Shown in pieces: positions 34,867-45,888 of a DNA stretch of 64,000 nt. Each line of letters opens with the position of its first letter. The stretch's first letter is position 1. Position numbers and translations under genes: made by a program. Source of the DNA: Papaver somniferum (lineage: Eukaryota > Streptophyta > Magnoliopsida > Ranunculales > Papaveraceae); assembly GCF_003573695.1 (NCBI RefSeq), contig NC_039363.1, forward strand, positions 149,762,826 through 149,826,825, read 5' to 3'. The notes under the pieces are model-generated. The model had not been told where the DNA came from. It searched no databases and saw only the letters and a program-made list of their open reading frames with translations.

Positions 34867-36588
34867 AATTTTAGTGACAAAACTATCAATACATATGGAA
34901 TACAAAAAAAAGATAATGAAACTTTAGTAGCTCCTATTCCATAAGTTTAATCTTAAACATTCCTTGAAATCTTCGTCCTTCCAAGTACTCCAATGATCCC
35001 AAAATTTGTAAGTTTAGTATCACCGTTGTTGAAGATCCGTAGCCATAACAATTAGAAAACTCGAGATTCTCAATCATTGTTATACAGTGTCATAGTATTA
35101 CTACACAGTGTCAAAGTCCAATTGTATCACAACTTCAACAATAATACTATGGTGATATGTATCACTCCCCCTTAGTCAATACTCCATATCGATCATGGAA
35201 ACCACTCCCCCTTACACAATGATCCGAAAACCATATGTATTTGTAGTGTGAACTGCATATTAATTCTCCCCCTTTTTGTCAATAAAATTGGCAAAGGTAC
35301 AAGAACGGGATCATAATGAAATTTCCACAAGAGACATTTCATGAATAAAAGAAAAGACGCACATCATCTTAATTTAGATGCAATCATATAGCCGAAGCTA
35401 ATAGCATTCATCAAGGAGTTTAAAGATACAAGATAACCCCTCTAAAATTCCACAGCCACACACCCCTCAAGATATGACCATTAAGCACAAGTTCAAAAGA
35501 ACTCTCCCCCATTTGATGTCATTCCCAAGGTAACAATAAGAGCGACCTTAATTTCGAGAGAAAAGAAGGATTTTTATTGGACACCAAAAACCATGATAAG
35601 TGATTTTCTATATCCAAAAACTCAATCAAATTAATCACAACTAAACCCATGATTAATTTAATCGGAATATGCAATCAAATTAAACACACAAGGTGATCAA
35701 CTTAATTTTTTATGCTCAACATAAGTAAACTTACGGAACATATGACTACCAAAACCATTGGAAAATGATTAGGATAGCCGTTCATATACCCGACACAAGA
35801 AAAATCTTATGGAATATATGAATGCTCAACTAGACTAATTACAAGAGAACCCATAATTAATCTAATTGGAATACAAACAACCAAACTAATCACGAAAGTA
35901 ATCAATTTAATTGTCATTTGTTTTGCTCGTCATAAGAGAACTTACGGAGAAAATAACTAATAACCAAACGAGATGATTAATTTTGTTTACAAATGCTCAA
36001 CATAACATACCTTACGGAACAACCAACCAAGCTAATAAAAAATAATCAACTTAGTCGTATCGTGCTCAACATAAGAATATTACGGAGCCTCACAGTATTT
36101 CATAGGATATGAATCAAAGAAGATCCATACTGTGAAATATACAAGGATATATTCTATTTTCAATCATTATTTTCATAACAATAATAGACTTTATCCTTGT
36201 TTACAAAAGATTTTAACCTATCTTCCATCAAAGAATTGACAATATCGGCTTAACTTTTGTGTTTCTTAAAAGTCTATTCATCCTTAAATCAATACATGAA
36301 CACCGATCATGTACGACTTTACTTTTGTCAAAATATGGGACAACAAAGTTTACGGACGTAAACACACAAATCCCATAAATATTGCAATATAACAAACCAT
36401 AAGATTAAATATTGCAAACCATCATCCTCCAAAAAATTTTAGAATTTTAAAACACATAAACCTAAAAAATAACAAGAAGATGAAAAAAAAAAGTTATGCG
36501 TAGTCACAATCATCGCTATTCAAAGCACTAGTTATTCTTCTAACTAAGCCAAAAAGAATACATACTAGGTATCTAAAAAGATGACAAG
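34867..36588 (-). other. Element E: non-coding 3' internal region
   Basis: No gene. Collinear with 21498-22904 of D, but with repeated blocks of the type TGCTCAACATAAG..TTACGGA around 35710-36090 that make it longer. Contains several CTCCCCCTT tracts. Confidence 0.6.
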
Positions 36589-37041
36589 CTAAATATAATC
36601 AGACTCCATCGTTTCCCTGACAGCGAACAAGGATATGGGCAGTACAAGATCCTCACGAGACATGGAGTATTCGAGATTGTGATCGACACCCTTCTCTGCG
36701 ACACCAGAGAGATGATTCTCTTTACGAAGATCATTGATTTGAGATTTTATGAGACCAAGGTCAGAGGTAACCTTTTCCAACTCAGTTTTTAACTTATCAA
36801 GATCTTTTAGAGTGTCAACAAGCTGTTGTTTTGCTTCCCCAAAGTACTTAAGAAAGTCATGAAAAACTTCAGCAGAAATCATATCATCCTTCTCGGCATC
36901 TTCATGAACATAGGCAAAGAAACATGAAGCATTAGTATGATCTTCTTCTACAAGCGTTCTTTTCCTCTTTGATTCAATAACAAAGCTTTTGTCAAGGAAT
37001 CCTTTTGCAAAACCACAATAGCAAGACAAGGAGGAAGACAT
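36589..37041 (-). CDS. Element E: coiled-coil-type ORF (about 150 aa)
   Basis: The frame extends up to 37179, but the ATG at 37041 (MSSSLSCYCGF) is the better start. A basic patch, ESKRKRTLVEE, precedes a long heptad-like region, LVDTLKDLDKLKTELEKVTS and onward, that should form a coiled coil. It is the positional equivalent of 22905-23291 in D. No enzyme motif is seen. Confidence 0.5.
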   Translation of the reverse strand: MSSSLSCYCGFAKGFLDKSFVIESKRKRTLVEEDHTNASCFFAYVHEDAEKDDMISAEVFHDFLKYFGEAKQQLVDTLKDLDKLKTELEKVTSDLGLIKSQINDLRKENHLSGVAEKGVDHNLEYSMSREDLVLPISLFAVRETMESDYI

Positions 37042-37659
37042 TCTTGAAAAACCGAAATCCAACTTTGAGTATGAGTACGTGACTAACTCAAAGTGACAAC
37101 TATTTAACCTTAGGGTAGGAAATCTAGGGTTTAATAAAACCGTTGACTCGGACCATAACAGATATCCGTTCGAGTACAACCTTTAACCTATAAAGAAAGA
37201 TAGCCCAACACGTTTGCGTACAACCAAACAAATCATTTAAACAGAAAATAATTTTATAGAGGTTGTAGCAAGAACCCAGAGATGATAGGAAATAGACAAA
37301 AGCTAATACTTTAAGTACCACAGGTCTGTAAACAACAGATTAGCTATAGATGATAAGAAGATAGCTCAACATAACATATGCAAATACAAAAAGTATACCT
37401 GCTTATTAACACATCTTACTCACAAGGATTTTTATGAGTAAGCTCCTTAATCCTTGTGATTAATTAGCACAAGTATGAGCTATATGCTCATTAAGAGATT
37501 TGTGTTTATAATCAAGTCTTTTTTTTTCCTCCTAAACCTAGAGAGGGATCCCTTTTCATGCGAGAAGTTATCATAAAACTTACTGTCATCAAAGTATGAG
37601 ATAAAGTTTGAATCCTTGCCAGAAGAGTTTTGGTTTGAGGAAGACAACCTGTTGACGAA

Positions 37660-38612
37660 TTATTTATAATCTTCAATTACCTTTTTCAGATTATCTCGTA
37701 TTTCATCAATTTTCCTCCTTTCTTCTGAACTTCCTTTCTTGTTAGGGACGGCGTTATTCTTAGATACCATAACACGATCTTCCTTTGTACGATGTTTAAT
37801 AGGACGTCTGTTTTGAGTGTTCGAGGAGCTCACTGAACTGACTTTCCTGGTGACATACACAGGGTAGGTATGGAACCCGATTCGTTTAGTCATACGGATG
37901 TCAGTTACACCTTTAATAATTAAATCTAAGGTGTGTTGAAGATAAACAAAGGATTTTTTCTTCAACCTAGAGGATCCTTTTTGATTAAAAGAACTCTTAG
38001 TCTCACAGAAAAGACATACTTTCTGATCATCTGAGTGATTAGAAAATGCAGTCTTCCCAACATCGTTAGAAGATTTCTTCTCTCTATTCGATGTGCAACA
38101 TCCTTGAATGATAGGAACTTTAGGAACATCTGTTTTTACTTCTGAGCATAAAACCACTTTAGTTGTGTCAGAAGTACTCGGCATATTGGATTGATTTGAG
38201 CATCCTTGAATAGAGAGCTTACTCAAGCGATGTTCAATCTCCAAGGCATCCTTTTTGAGGCTAGCCTCAAGAGTCGTGCACGAAGACTGATCTTCAGCAT
38301 TACCTTTGGATTTGCAATCACTTATTACACCAAGAAGAGTATTGACATGGTGCTTCAACCGATTAAATATATCAGCTTGAATTCTAATAAGATTTAGAAT
38401 CAATTCACTATCTTTAGCTGAAACCCGTTCATTATCAGAAACGCTCCTTTTGAAGGGTAATCGGGATCACATATGTCGATGTTAGTCTGTCTCACCAGAA
38501 CACATGGTTCGTCTATATTCGAGATTAAAAAGTCTTTCTCTTTAATATAATTCGATGAGATAGAATTTTTATTTCTGGCGATGCATTTATTAGAGATAAT
38601 ACTCTTGTCCAT
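37660..38612 (-). pseudogene. Element E: ORF in place of gag, one frameshift
   Basis: The ATG at 38610-38612 lies at the same distance from the PBS as the gag ATG of D, and the leader between them is nearly identical in the two elements. The protein itself shows no similarity to UBN2 Gag that I can see. About 70 residues are read before a one-base shift near 38440; the second frame then runs to 37660. It is rich in Ser and Lys, has one CLFCETK pair of cysteines (C-x2-C), and ends in a basic, helical tail (EERRKIDEIRDNLKKVIED). It could be a diverged nucleic-acid-binding protein or captured sequence. Confidence 0.5.
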
Positions 38613-38664
38613 ATAGTCAGATCGCTACAAACACAGACTTGTAAGGTCTTGAACGTGTTTTCCT

Positions 38665-38676
38665 GCTCTGATACCA
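38665..38676 (-). promoter_or_regulatory. Element E: primer-binding site
   Basis: TGGTATCAGAGC on the minus strand, a perfect 12-base match to the plant iMet-type PBS. Confidence 0.9.
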
Positions 38677-38678
38677 AT

Positions 38679-41035
38679 TAAAAAGGCTGGGGTCTAACAA
38701 CCACACCCAATATTTCGCTTACCAATATGTATAGACAAACTCCAATATACTTTTTATGAGAATCAACTAGACATTCAGACTCAATCAATAAAAAGACATA
38801 TCAAAGAGTTTATATCTCAATCTCTCGATTTAATCTTACTCAAGCAAACTGCGAGTCTCCATTAAAGAGAGATAGACTTGGATGGTACCAAAGACCAATA
38901 TCCAAGGATCAATCAATATCAATCAACAACCGTTAGGTCGGACTATCCAATTGATTGATCTAACGTACAATCTGTATTATTTCTATTATATAACAAATAT
39001 AATGCGGAAGAGAAATAACACAGACACCAGAAGTTTTGTTAACGAGGAAAATGAAAGTGCAGAAAAACCCCGGGACCTAGTCTAGATTGAATACACACTG
39101 CATTAAGCCGCTAAAGACACTAGCCTACTCCAAGCTAACTTCGGACTGGACTGTAGTTGAACCCAAATCAGTCTCCCACTGATCCAAGGTACAGTTGCAC
39201 CCCTACGCCTCTGATCCCAACATGATACTATGCACTTGATTCCCTTAGATGATCCCACCCACAACTAAGAGTTGCTACGACCCAAAATCGCAGGCTTTAA
39301 CAACAAACAAATCTGTCTCACACAGAAAAGTCTATCAAAGGATAAATCTGTCTCCCACAGAAAAACCCTAAAGTTTTTGTTTCGTCTTTTGATATATAAT
39401 CAAGGTGAACAGAAACCAATTGATAATCTGGTCTTATATTCCCGAAGAACATCCTAGATTAATCAATCACCTCACAACAATCTTAATCGTATGGTAGCGA
39501 AACAAGACGTCGTGGAATCACAAACAATGAGACGAAGATGTTTGTGATTACTTTTATATCTTGCCTATCGGAGAACTCTCACGATCTCAAGCCAATCAAT
39601 ATGATTGTACTCGTACGATATACGCTGCAAGATCATATCACACAACTACGATAAAAGTAGTATCGGTCTGGCTTCACAATCCCAATGAAGTCTTTGAGTC
39701 GTTAACCTGGTTTTAGAAGAGGAAAACCAAAGGTTAAAGGAAAATCGACTCTAGATTACAAACTAGTAACACACGGATATGTGGGGATTAGTTTGTAGAG
39801 TTGCTAGATGTCCCCTTAAATAGTCTTTCAAATCAGGGTTTCGCCTTGCTCACAAAGCAAACGCTATCCACCGTTAGATGAAAACCTGATTTAGATTCAA
39901 ACTAATATATCTCAACCGTTAGATCGAACTCTTAGATTGTCATACACAAATGAACTGCACGCTTCTAGGTTTGTAAACCGTGCCCAAACGTGTGCATTGT
40001 TGGTTCAATAATAGTCAACCAAAAGGTTAGCCATTTGAGCATTTCATACCAACCATTTTCTTCTTCACCATAACTAGTTCAAATGACTCACATGAACTAG
40101 TTAGAGAGTTGTTCAATTGCAAGGAAATCTCATGTAGTACACAAGAGACAATTGAAGCAAAGATGATTCAATTCACATGAATCCGTTCATGAACTTTATA
40201 GCCACGGTTTGCAAAGGCATTCCTTAGTCTTTATGAGTTAAGTTCAGAAATCATCTTTAGATATATAACCTATACAAGTTAGCAGACTAGGTTCGCGGAC
40301 TTGAAGTACTGGAAAGAGTTTTCAAACTACAGCAGAAATTCTCTAGTTCGCGGACTTGGCTCACGCAACATAGTTTGATAACTCAGTATAAATTCTCGGG
40401 TTTGAGAACTTCGGAAGTTCGCGGACTTGGCTACTAGACGATTTCCAGCATGGGACTTATGCACATATGTGTTTCCACAACATACTTATGTCCACTATGG
40501 TTATGTAATCTAAACTCTCATACCAATCATTGAAACATTCTTAGAGGACGTTATATAGTTCTTACACTATTTCTCGTCAAAGCAATTTTCAAGATGATCG
40601 AAACATACATGACTTGCGTCACTAGGTAAAGAAAAACATGGTCGAAGCGAAATGCTTACCAACATATATTTCGAGATATAGATCGGCAAGGTATACTGGG
40701 CTCGAAATACCAAATGTGTATAATCTAAGTCTATATATATAACATACGACTTTTGTCTCAAGAAGTAGGAGATAGAATAGATAGACTTTTGAGTGACAGA
40801 TAAGTTCAAGTCTTCACATACCTTTTTGTCCAGAAGTTCCACCGGTTCCTTGAGTAGTTCTTCCACTTGTATGATGAATCGCCATGAATTCCTTGAGCTC
40901 AACTACACTTACTATCCTAGTCCGAGACTTAGCTATAATAGACTAGAAATCAAGATTTATAGTTTTGATCACTAACATTGACAAACATGCTTGAGAGAGC
41001 AACGCATGCGAGTTTGACCGAGCAGTGCTCTAGCA
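38679..41035 (-). repeat. Element E: right LTR (2,357 bp)
   Basis: Second LTR of E; starts TAAAAAGGCTGGGG, a mutated form of TGAAAAAGCGGGGG. The TATA box equivalent reads CTATTTAAGG (39813-39822, minus), altered from TATATAAG. Ends GCTCTAGCA before ccatt. The frame at 40972-41349 crosses the junction and is not a gene as such. Confidence 0.88.
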
Positions 41036-41040
41036 CCATT

Positions 41041-41949
41041 GATGGTGTTTCCTTCCACTCCTCCATCAATGGCTAATATCTTGTAATATCCATTGGATAC
41101 TGCCTTGATGATCAAATACGTTCCTTCCCATTTTGGAGAGAACTTGGGAGCAAACATATCTTGTTGAATGTGTTTTGCTGTCTTTAGTACCAAATCTCCT
41201 ACTTGGAATGTACGAGGCCTTACCATTTTGTTGTAAGCTCTGGAAATCCTTTGTTTATATGCTTCCACGTATTTCTCTACCTTATCCCTCCTTGACTCAA
41301 GCATGTCCAGTTCGGAAATCCTTGAGTTGGACACTTCTGCTTCATCCATTGTACTCCACTGGATGCGGCGATTCTTGCTGAAGGAATCTTGATTTCTGCT
41401 GGGAGTATGGCGTCAGCTCCATAGACAAGAAAGTATGGTGAAGTCCCGATTGAGCTCCTTGTTTCAGTCCATTAGGCCCATAAAGCCATAGGCAATTGTT
41501 CATGCCACGTCTGAGGATTATCATGAATTGTTCGGCTGAGAATTCGGATAAAAGTTTTGTTGGTGCTATCTGCTTGTCCGTTTCCTTGGGGATAGTATGG
41601 TGTGGAGAAAAATTGTTTGATACCGTATTCCTCGAGCAATTATGTCACGTGTTTGTTGGCAAAAAGAGTTCCATTATCAGTGATGATGTGCTTAAGAACG
41701 CCGAACCTGCATATTATGTGTTCCTTGATGAAGGCTGCGATCGTGACTCCAGTGGTGCTTCGAAGGGGAATAGATTCAACCCACTTGGTAAAATACTCAG
41801 TTGCAGTGATGATGTACTCATGCTGCTTTGAAGAAGATGGATTGATTTTCCCTCATGATATCCAGTCCCCAGCTATAGAAAGGCCATGGACTATTCACAG
41901 AATTCAATGGGAGACAAGGAGTGTGGATGAGATTACCATGGATTTGGCA
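41041..41949 (-). pseudogene. Element C: integrase core and C-terminus, decayed
   Basis: The C-terminal domain is readable at 41041-41349 (RPRTFQVGDLVLKTAKHIQQ; FSPKWEGTYLIIKAVSNGYYK). E cuts the frame just after the codons for TINGA. Upstream, 41350-41949 should hold the catalytic core but has stops in every frame; only fragments such as PWPFYSWGLDIM remain. The integrase cannot be active. Confidence 0.7.
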
Positions 41950-42573
41950 TCAGTGATATCTCTGAACATAAGCAGCTGCGTCGTCTTCCATAGTTGGCCA
42001 ACAATATTTCTCATGAATCTGAAGAAATAGCTTTCTTTTTCCCTGATGTTCTCCGTCGTGCATTTCCTTTAAGATTGTTGGAATTTCATGCTCAGCCAAG
42101 CATCTCAGTAAGTTCCCACCAAAAATTTTGCGGTATAAGATTCCGTCCAAAAAGGCAAATCTTTTAGCTCTCTGAATGAGCTTGACTGTTTCCTTTTTTT
42201 CCAATGACGGCTCATTGTCCCAAAGATATTTGATGTAAGGTTCCCTCCAGTCCCCAGTGTTGTGAATTGTCAAAGCTTCTAAGTGATGAGGCGGAAACTG
42301 ACAATTGGGACAAGATTTTTGCAGAGTCCTTGACTGAACTTCCATGGAAGGCCAATAGTATCCCATCCTTTGAAGCTTTCTATAAAGTGTTACCACCAAC
42401 GTCTGTCCGCAGATTTCTTCATTTATGCGTTTGAGTTGCTCGCCCGCTTCGTCGTTCCCGAGGCATCGTGACAAGGACCCGTCAGGATTCCGGTAGTATA
42501 ATGCTCCATGAAGCAAGAAATAATTCTTCAGTTCCTTGAGGCTGACTTTCCCTCCTGAAAGATAATTACTCAA
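41950..42573 (-). pseudogene. Element C: integrase zinc-binding region, apparently duplicated
   Basis: A 207-codon frame holds two zinc-binding-like blocks. The first has LQRMGYYWPSMEVQSRTLQK followed by CPNC; the second has EMHDGEHQGKRKLFLQIHEK, YCWPTMEDDAAAYVQRYHKC. Each resembles the H-H-C-C region before Gypsy integrase cores, including the YWP(S/T)M motif. Standard elements have one such block. Stops and shifts flank the frame. Confidence 0.65.
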
Positions 42574-42606
42574 TTCATGAATAATGGGTGCTCGCCAATC
42601 ATTTAT

Positions 42607-43497
42607 TTAAATGTCTTCGACTTGAGAAAGCCAGGTAGATGACACAACACGACTTTGTACCGTGATTGTTTTCTCCGCTCCTTCGAATTGTAGTTTAGAA
42701 GCGAGAGTTTCTAGACAATCAACATGCTTGTTGTTATTTCGTCCAGTATGGACGATTGTGGCATTAGCGAAATGAGTTAAGATCCGCTGAGCTTCCGTTC
42801 TGAACGGTGCGAGCGTGAATTCTTTGAGAGAATATGCTCCGTTCATTTGATTGACCAGTAGCTTTGAATATCCCCTTATCTCAAGATGTGTTGCTCCTGC
42901 TTGCTTGGCCAGGGACAAACCTAATAAAAAAGCCTCATATTCTGCTGAATTGTTGGTGCAGTGAAAATCCAGTTTGAATGAATATGATAAGACTTCACCA
43001 GATGGAGATACTAGCACTACGCCCGCTCCTCCGGTGTCGTTGCTAGGAGTGGCGGACCCGTCAAAGTATAAGAGCCACGTTTCTTCCTTGATGACTAAGA
43101 TTTCTAGGAACTCTCCGGGCACATCTTTATGTAACGTTGTCGTATCTTCTCCTGGAAAAGCGGCAAGCAGGTCTGCAACTGCTCGGGCTTTGATTGCTTT
43201 AGGTGGTACACAAGCTATGTCGAACTCCGACATCTGAAGTATCCACTTTGATGGTCTTCCCATCAAGGCGGGCTTTGATAGTAAAAACTTTATAGGGTCG
43301 GCTTTGGAAACAAGCACAACCTTGTTGGATAGCAAATAATGTCTGAATTTCTGGATCGCATGCACCAATGCTAGACATGTTCTTTCAGTTTTAGATATCG
43401 GAGTTGAGCATCTCTCATTGTGCGGCTGAAATAGTAGATGGGACGTTCGATACCTCCTTCGTCTTCTTGAGCGAGAAGTGATCCAATAGAACATCAC
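42607..43497 (-). pseudogene. Element C: RNase H region (dual RNase H layout)
   Basis: The first part (about 43497-43100) reads SKTERTCLALVHAIQKFRHY and SKADPIKFLLSKPALMGRPS, the RNase H that follows Gypsy reverse transcriptase. The second part begins LLYFDGSATPSNDTGGAGVV and continues with NNSAEYEAFLLGLSLAKQAG and HTGRNNNKHVDCLETLASKL, an archaeal-type RNase H with the D, E and D residues in place. Two RNase H domains in tandem are a hallmark of the Tat lineage. The N-terminus is out of frame with the reverse transcriptase. Confidence 0.78.
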
Positions 43498-43499
43498 AT

Positions 43500-44779
43500 G
43501 AATATTTGTAAAGTATTAATGGTCGTCCTTGCACCGGGTATCTCATGACAACAGGTGATAGCAGTATCTGTTGTATCTTCTGAAATGCTTCTTGTTGGGC
43601 GGATATCCATGCAAAATTTGCTCCTTTCTTTAGCATAGGAGTGAACTAAGCAGTGAGTTCAGCAAATACAGGAATGAAGCGTCGAATATAATTTACCTTG
43701 CCCATAAAACTCTGGAGCTATTTCACAGTGCGTGGAGAAGGCATGGTAGTAATGGCTTTCGTCTTGTATGAATCGACTTTGATTCCTTCAGCAGTGACCA
43801 GGAATCCTAAAAACTTTCCGGAGGAAACACCAAAAGCACATTTCATAGGATTCATTTTTAATTTGTATTCCCTTCATCTTTCAAAAACTTGTCTCAGAAC
43901 TTCAAGGTGAAATGCTCGAGTCTTCGATTTTACTACCACATCATCGACATAGTCTTCCACTTGTCTGTGCATCATGTCGTGGAATATGGCATTCATGGCT
44001 CGTTGGTAAGTAGCACCTGCATTCTTCAATCCAAAGGGCATCACAGTGTAGTGAAAGTTCCCGATAGGAGTACGAAATGCGGTCTTGTTGGCATCATGTT
44101 CATACATATTTATTTGGTTGTATCCACTGTAACCATCCATAAACGAGAACATACCGTGATCACTGGTTTCATCAACGAGCATATCAATTTTGGGTAAAGG
44201 AAAATCATCTTTTGGACAACATTTATTCAGGTTCCTGAAATCAACACAACATCTGATTTGACCATTTTTCTTCTTGACAGGAACAACGTTTGCTAACCAT
44301 GTTGGGTGTTGAATGGGTTAGATAAACCCTGATGCCAGTAGCTTCTGGATCTCGACTTTGATTTGTTCCCCGACTTCGTGTCTAAACTGCCTAGGTGGTT
44401 GTTTGACAGCTTTGGATCCAGGAGTGATGTACAGGTGATGAGTAACCAATTTGTCCTTCAGTCCAGGCATTTCCTCGTACGTCCAAGCGAAGACATCCTG
44501 ATACTATTTCAGTAGGTTTATCAGTTCCGTACGTTCCTCTGGGGATAGATTAAAACTAATTAAAATTGGCCTTGGATCATCCTCCGTCCCGATGTTGATC
44601 GTTTCGAGGTCATCAGTAGTAGAATCAGTACCATCTTGCAATTGTCGTGGAGCGTCTTGAATCTCTTCGTCAGGTGATTGTTCATTCTGACATGATTCTT
44701 CAGGGCGGGGAGACTTTTCATCGTTCTCTCCATTTAATTGATAATCCTTGCGCCGGAGGTAAATGATCCTCCCCTCCAC
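43500..44779 (-). pseudogene. Element C: pol linker and reverse transcriptase
   Basis: After an acidic linker (from 44779), FNLSPEERTELINLLK meets a TAG at 44504. The fingers and palm follow, with a further TAA at about 44317, then VVPVKKKNGQIRCCVDFRNL and FSFMDGYSGYNQI. The catalytic YVDD is at 43940-43951. A stop at 43874 and two more at about 43718 and 43650 break the thumb. The catalytic core itself (43875-44316) is open. B lacks this region altogether. Confidence 0.82.
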
Positions 44780-44935
44780 ATCGTGACTGGCTATGAAATT
44801 AGATCCCAGAGTTGAGACTTGATCCTTGCGGCGCTTAATCGGCGTAGCGGATGACTTGATCGACTTAGTGCCTAAGGATGGTGGTTTGTCAGCAGCTTTC
44901 TCAATGCCAATTCGGGAGTGGAGTACTGTATATCT

Positions 44936-45496
44936 TCATGGGAGGTTCAGGGATGTCCTTCTGAGATTCAAGGAATTCAGCATCATAGACCGGAGCATAA
45001 GGAGATGATGAAGCCGCAATACGAACAATTTTGTTATTGAGAAGAGCCTCATGCATTGATGGTATGTTGAAGGAACCACTTTATTGTCATGAAGCCACGG
45101 TCTTCCAAGTATCATGTGGTAATCAGGTTCTTGCTCAATCACGTGAAATTTGGCCTTTGATTGAATAGAACCTACCCTCAGGTCTATGTATGCATATCCA
45201 TATGTATGGATTTGACTTTCTTCAAAGCCCGTCATCAAGATGGGATGGCGAACAATTTTGCTCTGTGGGAATTTGGCTGCTTTGAGAGTCTTCATGGTAA
45301 TAATATTTGTAGAAGCGCCTGTATCAACGAGAGCCCTCTTGAATTCAGAATCTTTGATAAAACTTGTCACATACAAGGCTCGGTTATGGCCTTCATCTGC
45401 CATACAGTCTTCTTCCCCGAATGTGATGTTGTTGATCGAATGCTCAGACATCATGGATGTTTCTTCAACTGCTAGGCATGACGGAGTTAGTTGCAC
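44936..45496 (-). pseudogene. Element C: retropepsin-like protease
   Basis: Contains RALVDTGASTNIITMKTLKAA with an intact catalytic triad (Asp codon 45323-45325), a YGYAYIDLRVGS flap-side strand and YHMILGRPWLHDNKV. The frame shifts near 45060, after which the original frame can be followed to about 44940. Protease would cut the Gag-Pol polyprotein. The stretch 44780-44935 links it to pol with stops. Confidence 0.75.
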
Positions 45497-45547
45497 ATCT
45501 GATGATATTTTGTTGAGTGCAGCAAACGTATTCGTATGTTGATCTCT

Positions 45548-45888
45548 TTAGAAGTGCGGGAGTTCACATAGATTTTCAATAAAGTGTATGACTTCCTGAT
45601 CCACCGGCTTCTCGTAAGTAGTGAAACTGTTGGCTTGAGGAGCGTCAGTAGATTTTGGGCGTTCCACCATTTCTGCTCCCAAGAGCCTCGTCAATTCCAC
45701 TATGCAGGTGAAGAGGTTATCGATCGCTTCTTTTAACCGATTGATGTTTCCGGCTAGAATTCCTTGCCTTCGTGCTAATTCTGCCAATTATGGGATCTCT
45801 CCATCGGAGGTATCAATGGAGAGAAAGGGAGTAGTGAAGTAAGAATGATGAACGTTACAAGAGTCGTTCGAATGAGTATGAGGAGCGT
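45548..45888 (-). pseudogene. Element C: gag N-terminal remnant
   Basis: A frame with one TAA (45788-45790) covers the helical N-terminal gag region (LAELARRQGILAGNINRLKE), comparable to IADLIKVQEVLAKNQ in B. It ends with TAG-type stops near 45548, directly followed by the pre-protease region. The gag capsid core and zinc-finger-like motif are missing, so roughly 350 residues have been deleted. F cuts the gene just upstream. Confidence 0.65.

Larger units (their letters stand above)
32475..41035 (-). mobile_element. Element E: SIRE-family element with a non-gag ORF
   Basis: Complete 8.56-kb element, minus strand, with TSD ccatt (32470-32474 and 41036-41040). The LTRs are 32475-34851 and 38679-41035. 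LTR, PBS, leader and 3' region are clearly those of the D family. The internal region lacks the UBN2 gag and zinc knuckle and instead holds two other frames. It has no pol, so it is a non-autonomous derivative. Confidence 0.88.

Noticed and set aside
43500..45496. Possible endogenous pararetrovirus because of protease and YVDD reverse transcriptase
   Set aside because: The region is bounded by LTRs with TSD, PBS and polypurine tract, and has tandem RNase H and integrase domains, which fit a Tat-like Ty3/Gypsy element and not a caulimovirid.
43889..45542. Plus-strand frames of about 100 codons opposite C protease and reverse transcriptase
   Set aside because: They are shadows of the minus-strand pol frames, which have YVDD and DTGA motifs.
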